Shown piece by piece: positions 38,040 through 47,485 of a DNA stretch of 64,000 nt. The notes under the pieces are model-generated. The model had not been told where the DNA came from. It was given only the letters and a program-made list of their open reading frames with translations, and ran no database searches. How positions within the stretch are numbered: the stretch's first letter is position 1; the number at the start of each line of letters is the position of its first letter. This DNA comes from Pseudomonas sp. FP198 (lineage in GTDB: Bacteria > Pseudomonadota > Gammaproteobacteria > Pseudomonadales > Pseudomonadaceae), in contig NZ_CP117452.1 of the NCBI RefSeq assembly GCF_030687895.1, forward strand, positions 2,497,501 through 2,561,500, in the 5' to 3' direction. A program made the translations under genes and the position numbers.

Positions 38040-41000
38040 CTATGGCATGGCGATCGGGCCCGGGTCGATTTGTCGCCCCAGTTCACAGATGAGCAGCGTC
38101 ATGGAGTCAGCATTTCGCAGTAGGACATCGATGCGTTTGTCTGCCCGAACCGGATCCAGGAATGCATCACGCGCCTGGTCCATGGTGCTGGCGCCCGTTA
38201 TTTCAAGGATTTCCTGTGCCCGGTCGTCAAGTTCGGGAAACAGCTCCAGGCTCTTTAGCGTGTTTGTGGCTATGTCCAGTTCCATGAACAGCCGCGTCCG
38301 GGGAGTGGTCAGCGAAAACCCATCGCGTTGCAGCGCTACTTGCTTGTCATGTTCCTTTTGTGCGAAGTGAGTCACCGTAGATATCAGATCCGGAAATGGC
38401 CGGGCTATATCCAGATAAGCGATGTCGAGCGTATCGAAGAGTTGATGTGAAAGCTCGTGGATGAATGTCGCCGCCTGGGCGTGAGCATCGACATTAAAAG
38501 AGTTCGGCACGACGGTTCTGTACCAACCCAGGTTCATCGCGAAAAAATGTTGGGTAAGGTAGATTTTTCCGGTCTTCCTGGACCCAAACACAAAGGCGGA
38601 CGCTCCTTCGTGCATGTATTTAAGGGAGCCAATAACGATGCGCTCTCCATTCAGTAACTCCCAGGCTGGATCAGCCAATGCCTGGCAAACCGGCGAGACC
38701 GCCGTGAGTATCTTCTGCACATGGCTGCTCTCGACCGTGTTGACGCCTAAGAACCCTTTGAGAAATCTGTCCATCCGAGAGCCCGGGATTACGTTGCGTC
38801 TGACCAGATTGAGGTTGTGAAGCGTGTTGGCGCAGTAACCCCTCGCCGTCGCGAGTGCTTGCACAATCACATAGGCGTGGTGCGGATATTTAAGACGTAT
38901 TTCCGTCATCCCCCGGGCTTCGATGTTAAGGGATTTGGCGGCCCTGTAATCGCTGTAGGTATTGCTCAATGTCGACATCGCCTTGCCATAGCGAATGTTC
39001 TGCAGTTGCGGGTCAATCACCCATTTCCGGCTATCAGGCGGGTTCTTCAAAACGGGGCCTTCACCGTCTGGATGGATGATGCGCCAGAGGTCGTGGGCTT
39101 TTGCTATCTGAAAAACCTTGCCGGCGACAGGGGCGTAGAGCTTGGCGGATGCTAGCGCTTTGTAGGTACCGTCGGCGGTATTCGCTTGGAGGTCCTTGAG
39201 ACTGACATCAGCAGCTTCGAATGCCTGCAGGTCGGTGCGCGCTGCCGCTGTGGAACTGATTTCGCCCCATTTCGGTGGAATCACGGTCGGGGCGTCCTGC
39301 GACAAGGGTGTTGCGGGATCGAGAAGTCCGCCGGTGTCGTCGCGATTGACCAGGCCAAGTGAAACCATTTCCGCCGCGCCGGCGATAAAGTCGCGCAAGC
39401 CGTCTTTCCAGCGACCCTGCCGAAAGGCTTCGGAGGAAGCGTAGAAGTCTTTGTAGCTGTCCCAGAGCGTTTCGATAAAAGCCAACTTGCCGGACAACAT
39501 CCGGCCTAGGGCCTTGACGCCGGAGCTGAACAGATGCGTGACCGTTTCCCAGTCAAACTGACGTTCTCTATCTGTTTGGGTAGCGAGCATCGCCGGCAGC
39601 AGCTTTGTATTGTCGTTGAACAAGGTATGCAGCACGTTTGTCAGGATCGGGTTCGAGGCCAGAGCGATTTCGGATAGCTTTCCAATCGTCTCTGCGAAGA
39701 GGTTTTTGAAACTGGCTTGCTGGTTCTCGGGGAGCCTGCGAATCAGCAAGTCCTGAAGCGCCCCTGGCTTGTTGAACGCAGCGACGATGCTCGCTTCGTC
39801 CTTGAACTCAATGAAGTTGTGTCCTTCATGATAGGGCGCATACAAAACGTGGGAACTTGCGTCGGCATTGGACCCGATCAAGTAAAGGCCGAGTGCCTGG
39901 ACCGCCGTGGCCCCCTCGGTCTTGATCAGTTCAAGTGGACGCATAAACGCGCCGGCGCCTTCCACCGCTTGGCGGGCGACGGCGTCAGGCATGTCCAGCA
40001 CCTGGCGGATCAAGTCGAAAGCGCTGCTGGAAAGATGCTGCTGTAGATGCAACGCATGGGCGCACTGCAGAAGTTGCCAGGGTAATTGTCGGCAGAATCG
40101 CTGCTTGCGCTGCTGGAAGTTGGCGGAACGCCCGTCAAGTTCACTCCGGACACGAGTTGCATAGGTGGTGGGGATATCCAATGACAACAACATTTGCCTG
40201 ATGGTTGCCTCGTTCAAACCCAGGGGGAGTTGCTGCGTGGACATTGAAGACACTTGAAATCCCGTGCCTTGAATAAGGTTGACATGGCGCAGGGCAAACT
40301 CGGCCAATGTGCCGACAGGCCCCAACAAGGCAAGGTTCGGTGTGATTTGAATCGCGTCGGGATCAAGGTCGTTTTTGCCGAAGCGTGTTTCCAGTAATTC
40401 CTTCAGTTGTTTCCCGACATAAACATGCAAGGGTTCGATACCGTCCAGGTAGTCCTTGTCATCGTCCACGCTGTTTTTATATTGCTCAAGCAACTCGATA
40501 TGCAGACGTTGATCGTCAAGGGAGGCCGTGCCGAGCCAGGCGGGAAGTTTCTGTTGCCAGCGGATAGTCCGGGCGATCTGCGCGGCGCGCGTCAGATTGG
40601 TGGGTGCGCCTTTTTTCAGGAGCGCATCAAGGTTTCTTTCCAATTCAGGCCCGGTCCGGCGCCAACTTCCGATTTCCAATGCGCTCGAGTAATCATGTTC
40701 AGCCTCAAGCTGCTTGACGAACGATCTCATCCGATTGACCTGCACATTGTCCTCAACCAGTTCAAACGCTTCGATTTGATACTGCCGATGAGGGAGGCGC
40801 TGAGCCGTAGTGAGGTTTTGCAGTAAATCAAAACGCTTTCGGGGATCGAGCAAGCGTCGGTTCAGTTGCTCCGTCGCCAGCTTGACGGACGAAAAAACAT
40901 GTAAGCCTTCGGCGGGCGTCCAAAAGACAGCCATGCCCGAGTGAGGCGTATCCAGGCCGCCGCGCTCGGTCAACAAGAAACAATTGGCCAGCGATACGAC

Positions 41001-42866
41001 GTCAGTTTCTTTTTCCGTGGTGCAGGCCAGTTTCAACGAGTAAACATCTGGCCGGAAGCCTCTGACCACGGTACGTTGCTTGCGGTCCGGGTAATTGGAG
41101 TCGTGAGCAAAAACTGCGTCGATGAGGTTGCGCGCCGCAAGCGGCAGTGTTCCGTTGAGGTCCCTGAGTTCGGCCTCGGCCTGTATCCCCAGGGAGAAAA
41201 CACTCGCCAGCTTTTCTGGCAGGTCCTTCAGCGCTGTGCGCAACAAGGGTTTGTTGGACACCGGTAACTGGGAAAACAGCTCGTTGGCAGCCTGTTCTAC
41301 ACTGGCATACGTCTGGATCTTTCGCTGGACCTTATCGGCTAACAGGTTCGACGGTCGAAGGTTTCCATAGAAAGACGGGCGCGTGCCCCATCGGCCATCG
41401 GTTCTTTGCCTCAACAGGTGCGGGTTGATAAAGCTGCGTATATCCAGGGCCTTATCGAGCAATGCGTTAACATCCACGTCGCTTTGGCGGGACATCTCCA
41501 GCGCGTAATGAAGGTTGTTCAGCTGTTTGTCGATAATTGCTTCAGCCAGAAATTCGGACATGGGCAGCGCAATTTCCTTGCCCGATACCTGCGGCTTGTC
41601 AAAGCGCAGGAAGCGGTTGCGCTCTTCCAGGCTCAGGAGGCTATAGAGTTCTTCCTTTCGCTCGGCAGGCGCGGACGTATTGAGCAGTGCCTCTTCAAAA
41701 CCCTGATGGTTGACCACTGTCTGAAAACCCTGACCCGGGGTATACAGATAGTACCGATCACAGCTGACCATCAACGAGCCCGCGAGCTCCACGTAGTGCG
41801 GCTCATATTCCCAAAGCCGGATGGTTTCGATAAACAGCAGCCGTTCTTCCGGGCGTGATGGCCGGAACAGTCGAAGCAGCTCTTGGCTCTGCGCCGCAGT
41901 CAGCTGCTTTTTTTCCCGCATGACCAGGATATTCGCCCGCAAAGCCGCGTTGATAACCTGGGACAGAAAGCGGCGGCGTGAAATATGGCCCGGACCCAGG
42001 GCATTCCAATAGGCGTCAATTTCGTCGGTCATTTGGGGAATCAGTTCGCGGGCGACGATTTTTACCGCCGTTTCCCAAGACCGCGCATTGTCCAGCGTGC
42101 GATTTATCTCGTGGTGGAAAAAATCGACGGTATGCCCTGAAGGCCAGCCCTGATGATGGAAGTAAAACAAGATCGCGTGACTCAACGACATGTTTCTGGT
42201 CACCTGGCTGGCCTTCGGATCCTCCAGGGTACTAGTCGCGCCGAGGGTCACGCGCACCTGTCTATGATCGATACCCGACAGCACCTCCTTCAGAACACGG
42301 TCGAACATGGAAGTCAGCGAGGGTAGTTTGGTCAGTTCGTCCACCATCGCCAGGTCATTCAGCTTTTGCGCATCTTCGATGGATTCCAGCTGAGTTATGA
42401 AAACATCCCCGTCGATGGTCAGCATTGCCGTCCTGAGATGAGTTTCAGCGTTGAGTTTGTTGCGCTGGGGAATCGCCAGGAAATGGAACAGATCGTCACG
42501 GTCCGCCGGGCTTTTCAGCATCTGCTCGATTGCGCTTTTGAGGGTTTCCCGATTGCTGAATTTCTTGATCCCGCCATACGGTGTATAGAGAAAAGCGGGT
42601 CTGATAGTCGGCGAGTCGACGCTTGGCCAGGCACTGAGCGTAAAACAACCCGCCAGCGTTATCGGGGGGTGCCCGTCGCCTGCGCATAAAATCGTTTCCG
42701 CCAGCATCGGTGGCTGCTGCGCCTCGCGTAGTGTGTGGCTTGGCAGGGACACATGATGCAGCCACTCAAGGTCTGCCTGCGTTAGCCCGTGATTGTGACT
42801 CAGTTGATCCAGGCGGCTGGCATCCAGTACCTCAGGAAATAATAGCGGGGGAGTCTCAGTGGCCAT
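38040..42866 (-). CDS. Giant toxin-like protein with C-terminal metalloprotease-like domain
   Basis: A 1608-residue protein without signal peptide or membrane helix, resembling the large Pseudomonas proteins annotated as dermonecrotic-toxin (DUF6543) type. A short module ending in a LYTP-like turn and a Phe/Leu helix recurs four times: LYTP at 93-96 and 374-377, FWTP at 648-651, LYAP at 1008-1011. A small beta-type domain follows (about 1233-1290, YAPVAGKVFQI ... WVIDP). The C-terminal region holds HELSH (1470-1474) followed by DTLDIAY; His1470, His1474 and Asp1481 resemble the zinc ligands of aspzincin (M35) proteases. Codon use is visibly less GC-rich than in its neighbours. Delivery route and target are unknown. 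Confidence 0.75.
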   Translation of the reverse strand: MATETPPLLFPEVLDASRLDQLSHNHGLTQADLEWLHHVSLPSHTLREAQQPPMLAETILCAGDGHPPITLAGCFTLSAWPSVDSPTIRPAFLYTPYGGIKKFSNRETLKSAIEQMLKSPADRDDLFHFLAIPQRNKLNAETHLRTAMLTIDGDVFITQLESIEDAQKLNDLAMVDELTKLPSLTSMFDRVLKEVLSGIDHRQVRVTLGATSTLEDPKASQVTRNMSLSHAILFYFHHQGWPSGHTVDFFHHEINRTLDNARSWETAVKIVARELIPQMTDEIDAYWNALGPGHISRRRFLSQVINAALRANILVMREKKQLTAAQSQELLRLFRPSRPEERLLFIETIRLWEYEPHYVELAGSLMVSCDRYYLYTPGQGFQTVVNHQGFEEALLNTSAPAERKEELYSLLSLEERNRFLRFDKPQVSGKEIALPMSEFLAEAIIDKQLNNLHYALEMSRQSDVDVNALLDKALDIRSFINPHLLRQRTDGRWGTRPSFYGNLRPSNLLADKVQRKIQTYASVEQAANELFSQLPVSNKPLLRTALKDLPEKLASVFSLGIQAEAELRDLNGTLPLAARNLIDAVFAHDSNYPDRKQRTVVRGFRPDVYSLKLACTTEKETDVVSLANCFLLTERGGLDTPHSGMAVFWTPAEGLHVFSSVKLATEQLNRRLLDPRKRFDLLQNLTTAQRLPHRQYQIEAFELVEDNVQVNRMRSFVKQLEAEHDYSSALEIGSWRRTGPELERNLDALLKKGAPTNLTRAAQIARTIRWQQKLPAWLGTASLDDQRLHIELLEQYKNSVDDDKDYLDGIEPLHVYVGKQLKELLETRFGKNDLDPDAIQITPNLALLGPVGTLAEFALRHVNLIQGTGFQVSSMSTQQLPLGLNEATIRQMLLSLDIPTTYATRVRSELDGRSANFQQRKQRFCRQLPWQLLQCAHALHLQQHLSSSAFDLIRQVLDMPDAVARQAVEGAGAFMRPLELIKTEGATAVQALGLYLIGSNADASSHVLYAPYHEGHNFIEFKDEASIVAAFNKPGALQDLLIRRLPENQQASFKNLFAETIGKLSEIALASNPILTNVLHTLFNDNTKLLPAMLATQTDRERQFDWETVTHLFSSGVKALGRMLSGKLAFIETLWDSYKDFYASSEAFRQGRWKDGLRDFIAGAAEMVSLGLVNRDDTGGLLDPATPLSQDAPTVIPPKWGEISSTAAARTDLQAFEAADVSLKDLQANTADGTYKALASAKLYAPVAGKVFQIAKAHDLWRIIHPDGEGPVLKNPPDSRKWVIDPQLQNIRYGKAMSTLSNTYSDYRAAKSLNIEARGMTEIRLKYPHHAYVIVQALATARGYCANTLHNLNLVRRNVIPGSRMDRFLKGFLGVNTVESSHVQKILTAVSPVCQALADPAWELLNGERIVIGSLKYMHEGASAFVFGSRKTGKIYLTQHFFAMNLGWYRTVVPNSFNVDAHAQAATFIHELSHQLFDTLDIAYLDIARPFPDLISTVTHFAQKEHDKQVALQRDGFSLTTPRTRLFMELDIATNTLKSLELFPELDDRAQEILEITGASTMDQARDAFLDPVRADKRIDVLLRNADSMTLLICELGRQIDPGPIAMP

Positions 42867-43061
42867 GTTGCTTCTCGATCAAGGCACCGCAAGGCGGCGC
42901 GTCGGTGGTTGAAGCGGCTAGACTAGCCAGCGCCCGATCAACGAAGGTGGTACATAGTTACCGCACTCAAGGTTGATCGTGGGCCCCGAACGCGGTATCT
43001 GATCCACGGGGCAGTTCCCGCTACGCTGTTGCTACCTCCAACAATCACTATGGAGCTTCAG

Positions 43062-44093
43062 ATGTCCGCACCATCCAATCATTCCGGTTCTGGCAGCTTG
43101 TCCTTTGACGCTCTGGTGAGCTTGCTGGAGCAGATTTTCCTGCGTCATGGCACCTCGATCGAGGTCGCCCGCACCCTGGCTGAGAACTGCGCCGGCGCCG
43201 AACGCGATGGCGCCCACAGCCATGGGGTGTTTCGCATGCCGGGGTATGTCTCGACGTTGAACAGCGGTTGGGTCAACGGCCAGGCGGTGCCGATCGTCGA
43301 AGATGTCGCGTCCGGATTCGTCCGGGTCGACGCCTGCAATGGCTTTGCCCAGCCCGCCCTGGCCGCCGCGCGCCCATTGCTGGTGGACAAGGCTCGCAGC
43401 GCCGGTATTGCGGTGCTGGCGATACGCAACTCTCACCACTTCGCCGCGCTCTGGCCGGATGTCGAGCCGTTCGCCTATGAAGGCCTGGTGGCCTTGAGCG
43501 TGGTCAACAGCATGACCTGTGTGGTGCCCCATGGCGCGGATCGGCCATTGTTCGGTACCAATCCCATTGCTTTCGCCGCCCCACGCAACGGCGGCGAGCC
43601 GATCGTTTTCGACCTCGCCACCAGCGCCATCGCCCATGGCGACGTGCAGATTGCCGCGCGCAAAGGTGAGCGATTGCCTCCCGGCATGGGGGTGGATAGC
43701 CTCGGTCAGCCGACCTGTGATCCGAAGGCGATTCTGGAGGGCGGCGCGCTACTGCCGTTTGGCGGGCACAAGGGGTCGGCGTTGTCGATGATGGTGGAGC
43801 TGCTGGCGGCCGCGCTGACGGGGGGCAACTTTTCCTTCGAATTCGACTGGCACAACCATCCGGGCGCCAAGACACCCTGGACAGGGCAGCTGTTGATCGT
43901 GATTGACCCGAGCAAGGCCGCCGGCCAGGACTTCGCTCTACGCAGCGAGGAATTGGTCAGGCAGATGCACGGTGTCGGATTGCGCCGGTTGCCAGGGGAT
44001 CGCCGACACCGTGAGCGCAGCAAGTCCAGCGAGCAGGGGATGGTGCTGGACGAGCAAACACTGGGCCAATTGCGCGAGCTGGCGGGGCAATAG
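43062..44093 (+). CDS. dpkA: Delta1-piperideine-2-carboxylate / pyrroline-2-carboxylate reductase
   Basis: A 343-residue member of the malate/L-lactate dehydrogenase-like superfamily, very close to DpkA of P. putida and P. syringae. Motifs are ERDGAHSHGVFRMPGYVS, NSHHFAALWPDVEPFA (His), FGTNPIAFAAP and LPFGGHKGSALSMMVELLA, quoted here as landmarks. It uses NADPH to reduce the cyclic imines formed from D-lysine and D-proline to pipecolate and proline. The start at 43062 follows GGAG by 8 bases. It stands alone, convergent with the DUF883 gene. Confidence 0.92.
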   Translation: MSAPSNHSGSGSLSFDALVSLLEQIFLRHGTSIEVARTLAENCAGAERDGAHSHGVFRMPGYVSTLNSGWVNGQAVPIVEDVASGFVRVDACNGFAQPALAAARPLLVDKARSAGIAVLAIRNSHHFAALWPDVEPFAYEGLVALSVVNSMTCVVPHGADRPLFGTNPIAFAAPRNGGEPIVFDLATSAIAHGDVQIAARKGERLPPGMGVDSLGQPTCDPKAILEGGALLPFGGHKGSALSMMVELLAAALTGGNFSFEFDWHNHPGAKTPWTGQLLIVIDPSKAAGQDFALRSEELVRQMHGVGLRRLPGDRRHRERSKSSEQGMVLDEQTLGQLRELAGQ

Positions 44094-44110
44094 ACCCGCT
44101 GGGCTGACGC

Positions 44111-44428
44111 TCAGCGCCGTCCCAGCAACAAGCCCACCACGAGCCCGAAACCCGCTGAAATCGCTACTGTCTGCCAGGGATGGCCGCCGATGTAGGCTTG
44201 CGTGGCGTCAACCACCGGCCGCGTGCGTTCCCGCGCGCTGGCGACCGAGTCCAGGGCTTGGCGCAGTTTCTGTGAAATCTGTTCGCGCAGGTTCTCGGCG
44301 TCCTCGCCAACCAGGGCGGCACCGCTCTTGAGCAGCTTCTCCGACTCTTCAATCAATGCTTTCAGTTCGCTGAAGGCTTGATCCTTGATTTGCTCTCCGT
44401 TCGCTTGCGCGGCACTTGTGCGAGCCAT
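44111..44428 (-). CDS. DUF883 (ElaB/YqjD) family protein
   Basis: A 105-residue protein: a long amphipathic helical part (about 1-75) and one C-terminal membrane helix (WQTVAISAGFGLVVGLLL) ending in GRR. This is the ElaB/YqjD layout, tail-anchored inner-membrane proteins that can associate with ribosomes and are often induced in stationary phase. AAGGAG precedes the ATG. It is probably monocistronic. Confidence 0.9.
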   Translation of the reverse strand: MARTSAAQANGEQIKDQAFSELKALIEESEKLLKSGAALVGEDAENLREQISQKLRQALDSVASARERTRPVVDATQAYIGGHPWQTVAISAGFGLVVGLLLGRR

Positions 44429-44590
44429 TGAGGTACTCCTTGAGGTTGATGGCAGTGAACAGTGGAGTGTTGCGCTTGGGCAAAAGTTGCAGCAGTTGGC
44501 GTGGCCCAGGGCCGCGCTGGCAAAAACATGGTTAAGACGTTTCTGTGCAAGGTGTAAGATGGCGCCTATTTACGCAACAGGAAATTCCCC

Positions 44591-44845
44591 ATGAGTTTCA
44601 ATCTGGCTGACAAGCCCCTGGCCGAGCGCGCGGCGCTGGAAGATGAAAAATCCCGACTTTTCGAGCTGTGGCAAAACAACCTGGGCAAGGCCAAGGGTGA
44701 CGCTGCGCGGTTGTTTGGCGAACGCTCCAAGCGCAAGGGCAAATGGGCCGAGTGGGTGCGCGCCGAGCTGGACGGCATGTCGCCTCCGGAGTACGCCAAC
44801 ATGGTGCGCAGCGAGGTCAATCGGCTGATGGCCGCGAGCAAATAA
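44591..44845 (+). CDS. Small conserved hypothetical protein
   Basis: An 84-residue basic-and-acidic helical protein (MSFNLADKPLAERAALEDEK...), with a Trp-rich middle (RKGKWAEWVRAELD) and no signal or membrane segment. AGGAAAT precedes the ATG. I do not recognise a domain. It is convergent with the LysR gene, with only 3 bases between the stops. Confidence 0.72.
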   Translation: MSFNLADKPLAERAALEDEKSRLFELWQNNLGKAKGDAARLFGERSKRKGKWAEWVRAELDGMSPPEYANMVRSEVNRLMAASK

Positions 44846-44848
44846 ACC

Positions 44849-45757
44849 TCAACCGAACGTTGCAACGATCGCCTCGCGCACTTTGTCCACGGCCGGGTCC
44901 CGCTGCGCATGGGTCCGCCACCCTAGCTCGATCGGGTAGCGCGGCAACGCCAGCGGGCAGGGCAACAACGACAGGCCGCTGAGCGCCGCGATGGCCTTGG
45001 CGGCATGGTCCGGAATGGTCGCCACAGCCTGGCTGCCCTTGAGCAGGAACGGCAGCGCGGCGAAGTGGGTGGTCGACGCGCTCACCCGTCGGCTCAGGCC
45101 GAGCCCGGCCAGTCCTTCATCGGTAATGCCGATGAAACCGCCGGATGAGACCAGCAGATGCTCTCGCGCTACGAACGCTTCCAGGCTCAGGCCCTGCTGA
45201 TCGTCCGTCAGGCTGGCAGGGTCCACCAGGCAGGCGTAGCCGCCTTCGCCGAGAACCTGGCGACTCAATAGCCGTTCGGTAAATCCCCCCGCCGTGATCG
45301 CCAGGTCCAGGCTGCGCTCCATCAAGGCGCGACCGACGATCTGGCTGTGGGTCTGGCGAAAGATCAAGCGCAGCCCCGGCGCTCGTTCGGCTACCGCCTC
45401 GATCAAGCGTCGGCCGTAGGCAATTTCGAAATCATCCGACAGCCCGACGATGACTGAACGGCCCTCGTAGTGGCTGGCGCCCGGATCGATCATCGCCAGG
45501 CTCTGGCGGCATTTGTCCAACGCTTCGCTGATCACCGGTTTCAGCTGGTTGGCCCGCAACGTCGGCGCCAGGCCGCGGCCGGTGCGCACGAACAGTTGAT
45601 CGTCGTACACGCTGCGCAGCCTGCGCAGCGCGGCGCTGATGGCCGATTGAGTGACGCCCAGGCGCAGGGCGGCGCGGCTTGCACTGGATTCGTCGTGCAG
45701 GGCTTCGAAGGCCTTGAGCAGGTTCAGGTCTACATCAGCGATATTCATTTGCTTCAT
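44849..45757 (-). CDS. LysR-family transcriptional regulator
   Basis: A 302-residue protein with the N-terminal winged HTH (LLKAFEALHDESSASRAA, LGVTQSAISAALRRLR) and a periplasmic-binding-protein-like effector domain (about 95-300). It lies 84 bases from, and divergent to, a nitrilase gene, the normal layout for a LysR regulator of that gene. The effector is unknown. An alternative start is the ATG at 45748; neither has a clear Shine-Dalgarno sequence. Confidence 0.9.
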   Translation of the reverse strand: MKQMNIADVDLNLLKAFEALHDESSASRAALRLGVTQSAISAALRRLRSVYDDQLFVRTGRGLAPTLRANQLKPVISEALDKCRQSLAMIDPGASHYEGRSVIVGLSDDFEIAYGRRLIEAVAERAPGLRLIFRQTHSQIVGRALMERSLDLAITAGGFTERLLSRQVLGEGGYACLVDPASLTDDQQGLSLEAFVAREHLLVSSGGFIGITDEGLAGLGLSRRVSASTTHFAALPFLLKGSQAVATIPDHAAKAIAALSGLSLLPCPLALPRYPIELGWRTHAQRDPAVDKVREAIVATFG

Positions 45758-45841
45758 ATCTTTTAGCAGCGGGCAGGGCTTTATTCATGATCCGTCGGCG
45801 CCTGAGAATCAGCAACACTTGAAATCACGGAGTTGAAGATC

Positions 45842-46765
45842 ATGCCCAAATCCATCGTGGCTGCCCTGCAGATCGGCTCGCTGCCAGGCGGCAAGGATGA
45901 AACCCTCGCGCAGATCCTTTCCTACGAAGACGCCATTCGTGAGGCCGGTGCACGCCTGGTGGTCATGCCCGAGGCGCTGCTGGGCGGCTACCCCAAGGGC
46001 GAGACTTTTGGCACCCAGCTTGGCTATCGGCTACCGGAAGGGCGCGAAGCATTTGCCCGCTACTTTGCCAACGCCATCGACGTGCCCGGTGCGGAAACCG
46101 AGGCGCTGGCGGGGCTTTCGGCGCGAACCGGGGCAAGCCTGGTGCTGGGCGTCATCGAGCGCGCCGGCAATACGCTGTACTGCACCGCGCTGTACTTCGA
46201 ACCGGACGCCGGCCTGGTCGCCAGGCATCGCAAGCTGATGCCCACCGGCACTGAGCGGCTGATCTGGGGCAAGGGCGACGGTTCGACGTTACCGGTGATC
46301 GACAGCCAGGTCGGGCGCGTGGGCGCGGCAGTGTGCTGGGAAAACATGATGCCGCTGCTGCGCACCGCGATGTATGCCAAGGGCGTGGACGTCTGGTGCG
46401 CGCCGACGGTGGATGAGCGGGAGATGTGGCAGGTGAGCATGCGGCATATCGCTCATGAAGGGCGTTGCTTTGTGGTCAGTGCCTGCCAGGTCCAGGCCTC
46501 GCCGGCAGAGCTGGGTATCGAGGTGGCGAACTGGCCGGCGGAGCGGCCGTTGATCGCTGGCGGCAGCGTGATTGTCGGGCCCATGGGCGACGTGCTGGCC
46601 GGGCCGTTGAAGGGCGCAGCCGGGTTATTGACCGCTGAAATCGATACCGATGAGCTGGTGCGGGCGCGTTACGACTATGACGTGGTCGGGCACTACGCCC
46701 GGCCCGACGTATTCGAGCTGGTGGTGGATGAGCGCGCCAAGCCGGGCGTGCGTTTCATTGCATGA
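45842..46765 (+). CDS. Nitrilase-family carbon-nitrogen hydrolase
   Basis: A 307-residue enzyme with the full catalytic set: Glu in [14 protein letters not shown], Lys in [12 protein letters not shown] and Cys in [10 protein letters not shown]. The CWEN form and the [14 protein letters not shown] tail are those of true nitrilases rather than amidases, so it probably converts a nitrile to the acid and ammonia. The substrate is unknown; plant-derived nitriles are one possibility. The ATG at 45842 has GGAG 9 bases upstream; the frame also opens at a TTG 9 bases earlier. Confidence 0.88.
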   Translation: MPKSIVAALQIGSLPGGKDETLAQILSYEDAIREAGARLVVMPEALLGGYPKGETFGTQLGYRLPEGREAFARYFANAIDVPGAETEALAGLSARTGASLVLGVIERAGNTLYCTALYFEPDAGLVARHRKLMPTGTERLIWGKGDGSTLPVIDSQVGRVGAAVCWENMMPLLRTAMYAKGVDVWCAPTVDEREMWQVSMRHIAHEGRCFVVSACQVQASPAELGIEVANWPAERPLIAGGSVIVGPMGDVLAGPLKGAAGLLTAEIDTDELVRARYDYDVVGHYARPDVFELVVDERAKPGVRFIA

Positions 46766-46766
46766 G

Positions 46767-47237
46767 TTACCAGGTGGCCGCGGAATTCGGTAGGTCAAGA
46801 GTTCCGCGATCGACGAAGCGCAGGGTGCCGAACAAGCCGCCGGCGAGTTTGCCCTTGAGCACGTAGGGCAGGTTGTCCAGGCTCTGGGTCTGGCTCAGAC
46901 CGAGGGTCTGGCGGATCACTGAAAACGCCGAGATGCTCACCGGTATGCTCAGGATTGCTTCGGAAAAGCGTGGGATCGAGCCGCTCTGGTCACTGACGCC
47001 GGTCGCCAACGTGCGGCCATTGACCTCCAGATCCAGTGCCGCACCGCTGTAGTCGATGGCGGTTTCGTTGGGATTCTGCAAGCGCAGTTTCACCGCGAAG
47101 CGCATCTCCAGACCCTCGCTGGGCAGTGGCTCGATACCGACCACGTTGATATTCAGCGGGTCGCGGTGCGGGAAGAGGGCGCAGGCGCTCAGGCTGAGCA
47201 GTATCAGGATGAGGGGCAAACGTAATATTCCGCGCAT
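46767..47237 (-). CDS. LEA type 2 family lipoprotein
   Basis: A 156-residue predicted lipoprotein: signal peptide with lipobox LSAC (Cys about residue 19), then a beta-rich domain (VKLRLQNPNETAIDYSGAALDLEVNG in part) of the LEA-14/WHy type, which carries the NPN motif. These proteins are linked to desiccation or stress tolerance; the exact role is unknown. The start at 47237 is the only one that begins with a signal peptide; the longer frame to 47441 runs through a REP doublet. Confidence 0.85.
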   Translation of the reverse strand: MRGILRLPLILILLSLSACALFPHRDPLNINVVGIEPLPSEGLEMRFAVKLRLQNPNETAIDYSGAALDLEVNGRTLATGVSDQSGSIPRFSEAILSIPVSISAFSVIRQTLGLSQTQSLDNLPYVLKGKLAGGLFGTLRFVDRGTLDLPNSAATW

Positions 47238-47305
47238 GGAAATGCTCTCTCGCGTTAGAAACGTGTAGGTACCATAACTCATGGCATATTCGGAAACCGG
47301 CAATC

Positions 47306-47401
47306 CTGTGGCGAGGGGATTTATCCCCGTTCGGTTGCGTAGCGACCGCAAAAATGACGGGGGCGCTGCGCGCCCAGCGGGGATAAATCCCCTCGCCACA
47401 A
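47306..47401. repeat. REP doublet, family A, GGGGATTTATCCCC variant
   Basis: TGTGGCGAGGGGATTTATCCCC and its inverted partner GGGGATAAATCCCCTCGCCACA. The arms keep the TGTGGCGAGG ends of family A but have a different, self-complementary stem. Confidence 0.9.
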
Positions 47402-47485
47402 TGTCCAGGTCAATGCCTTGTCTACTGACACTTTCTGACACCAGCCTCTGCTAATCTGCTTCATCTTTTCCCTGGATCCGCCATC

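Noticed and set aside
47238..47441. Longer N-terminus for the LEA-like lipoprotein
   Set aside because: The added sequence translates a REP doublet and would destroy the signal peptide.
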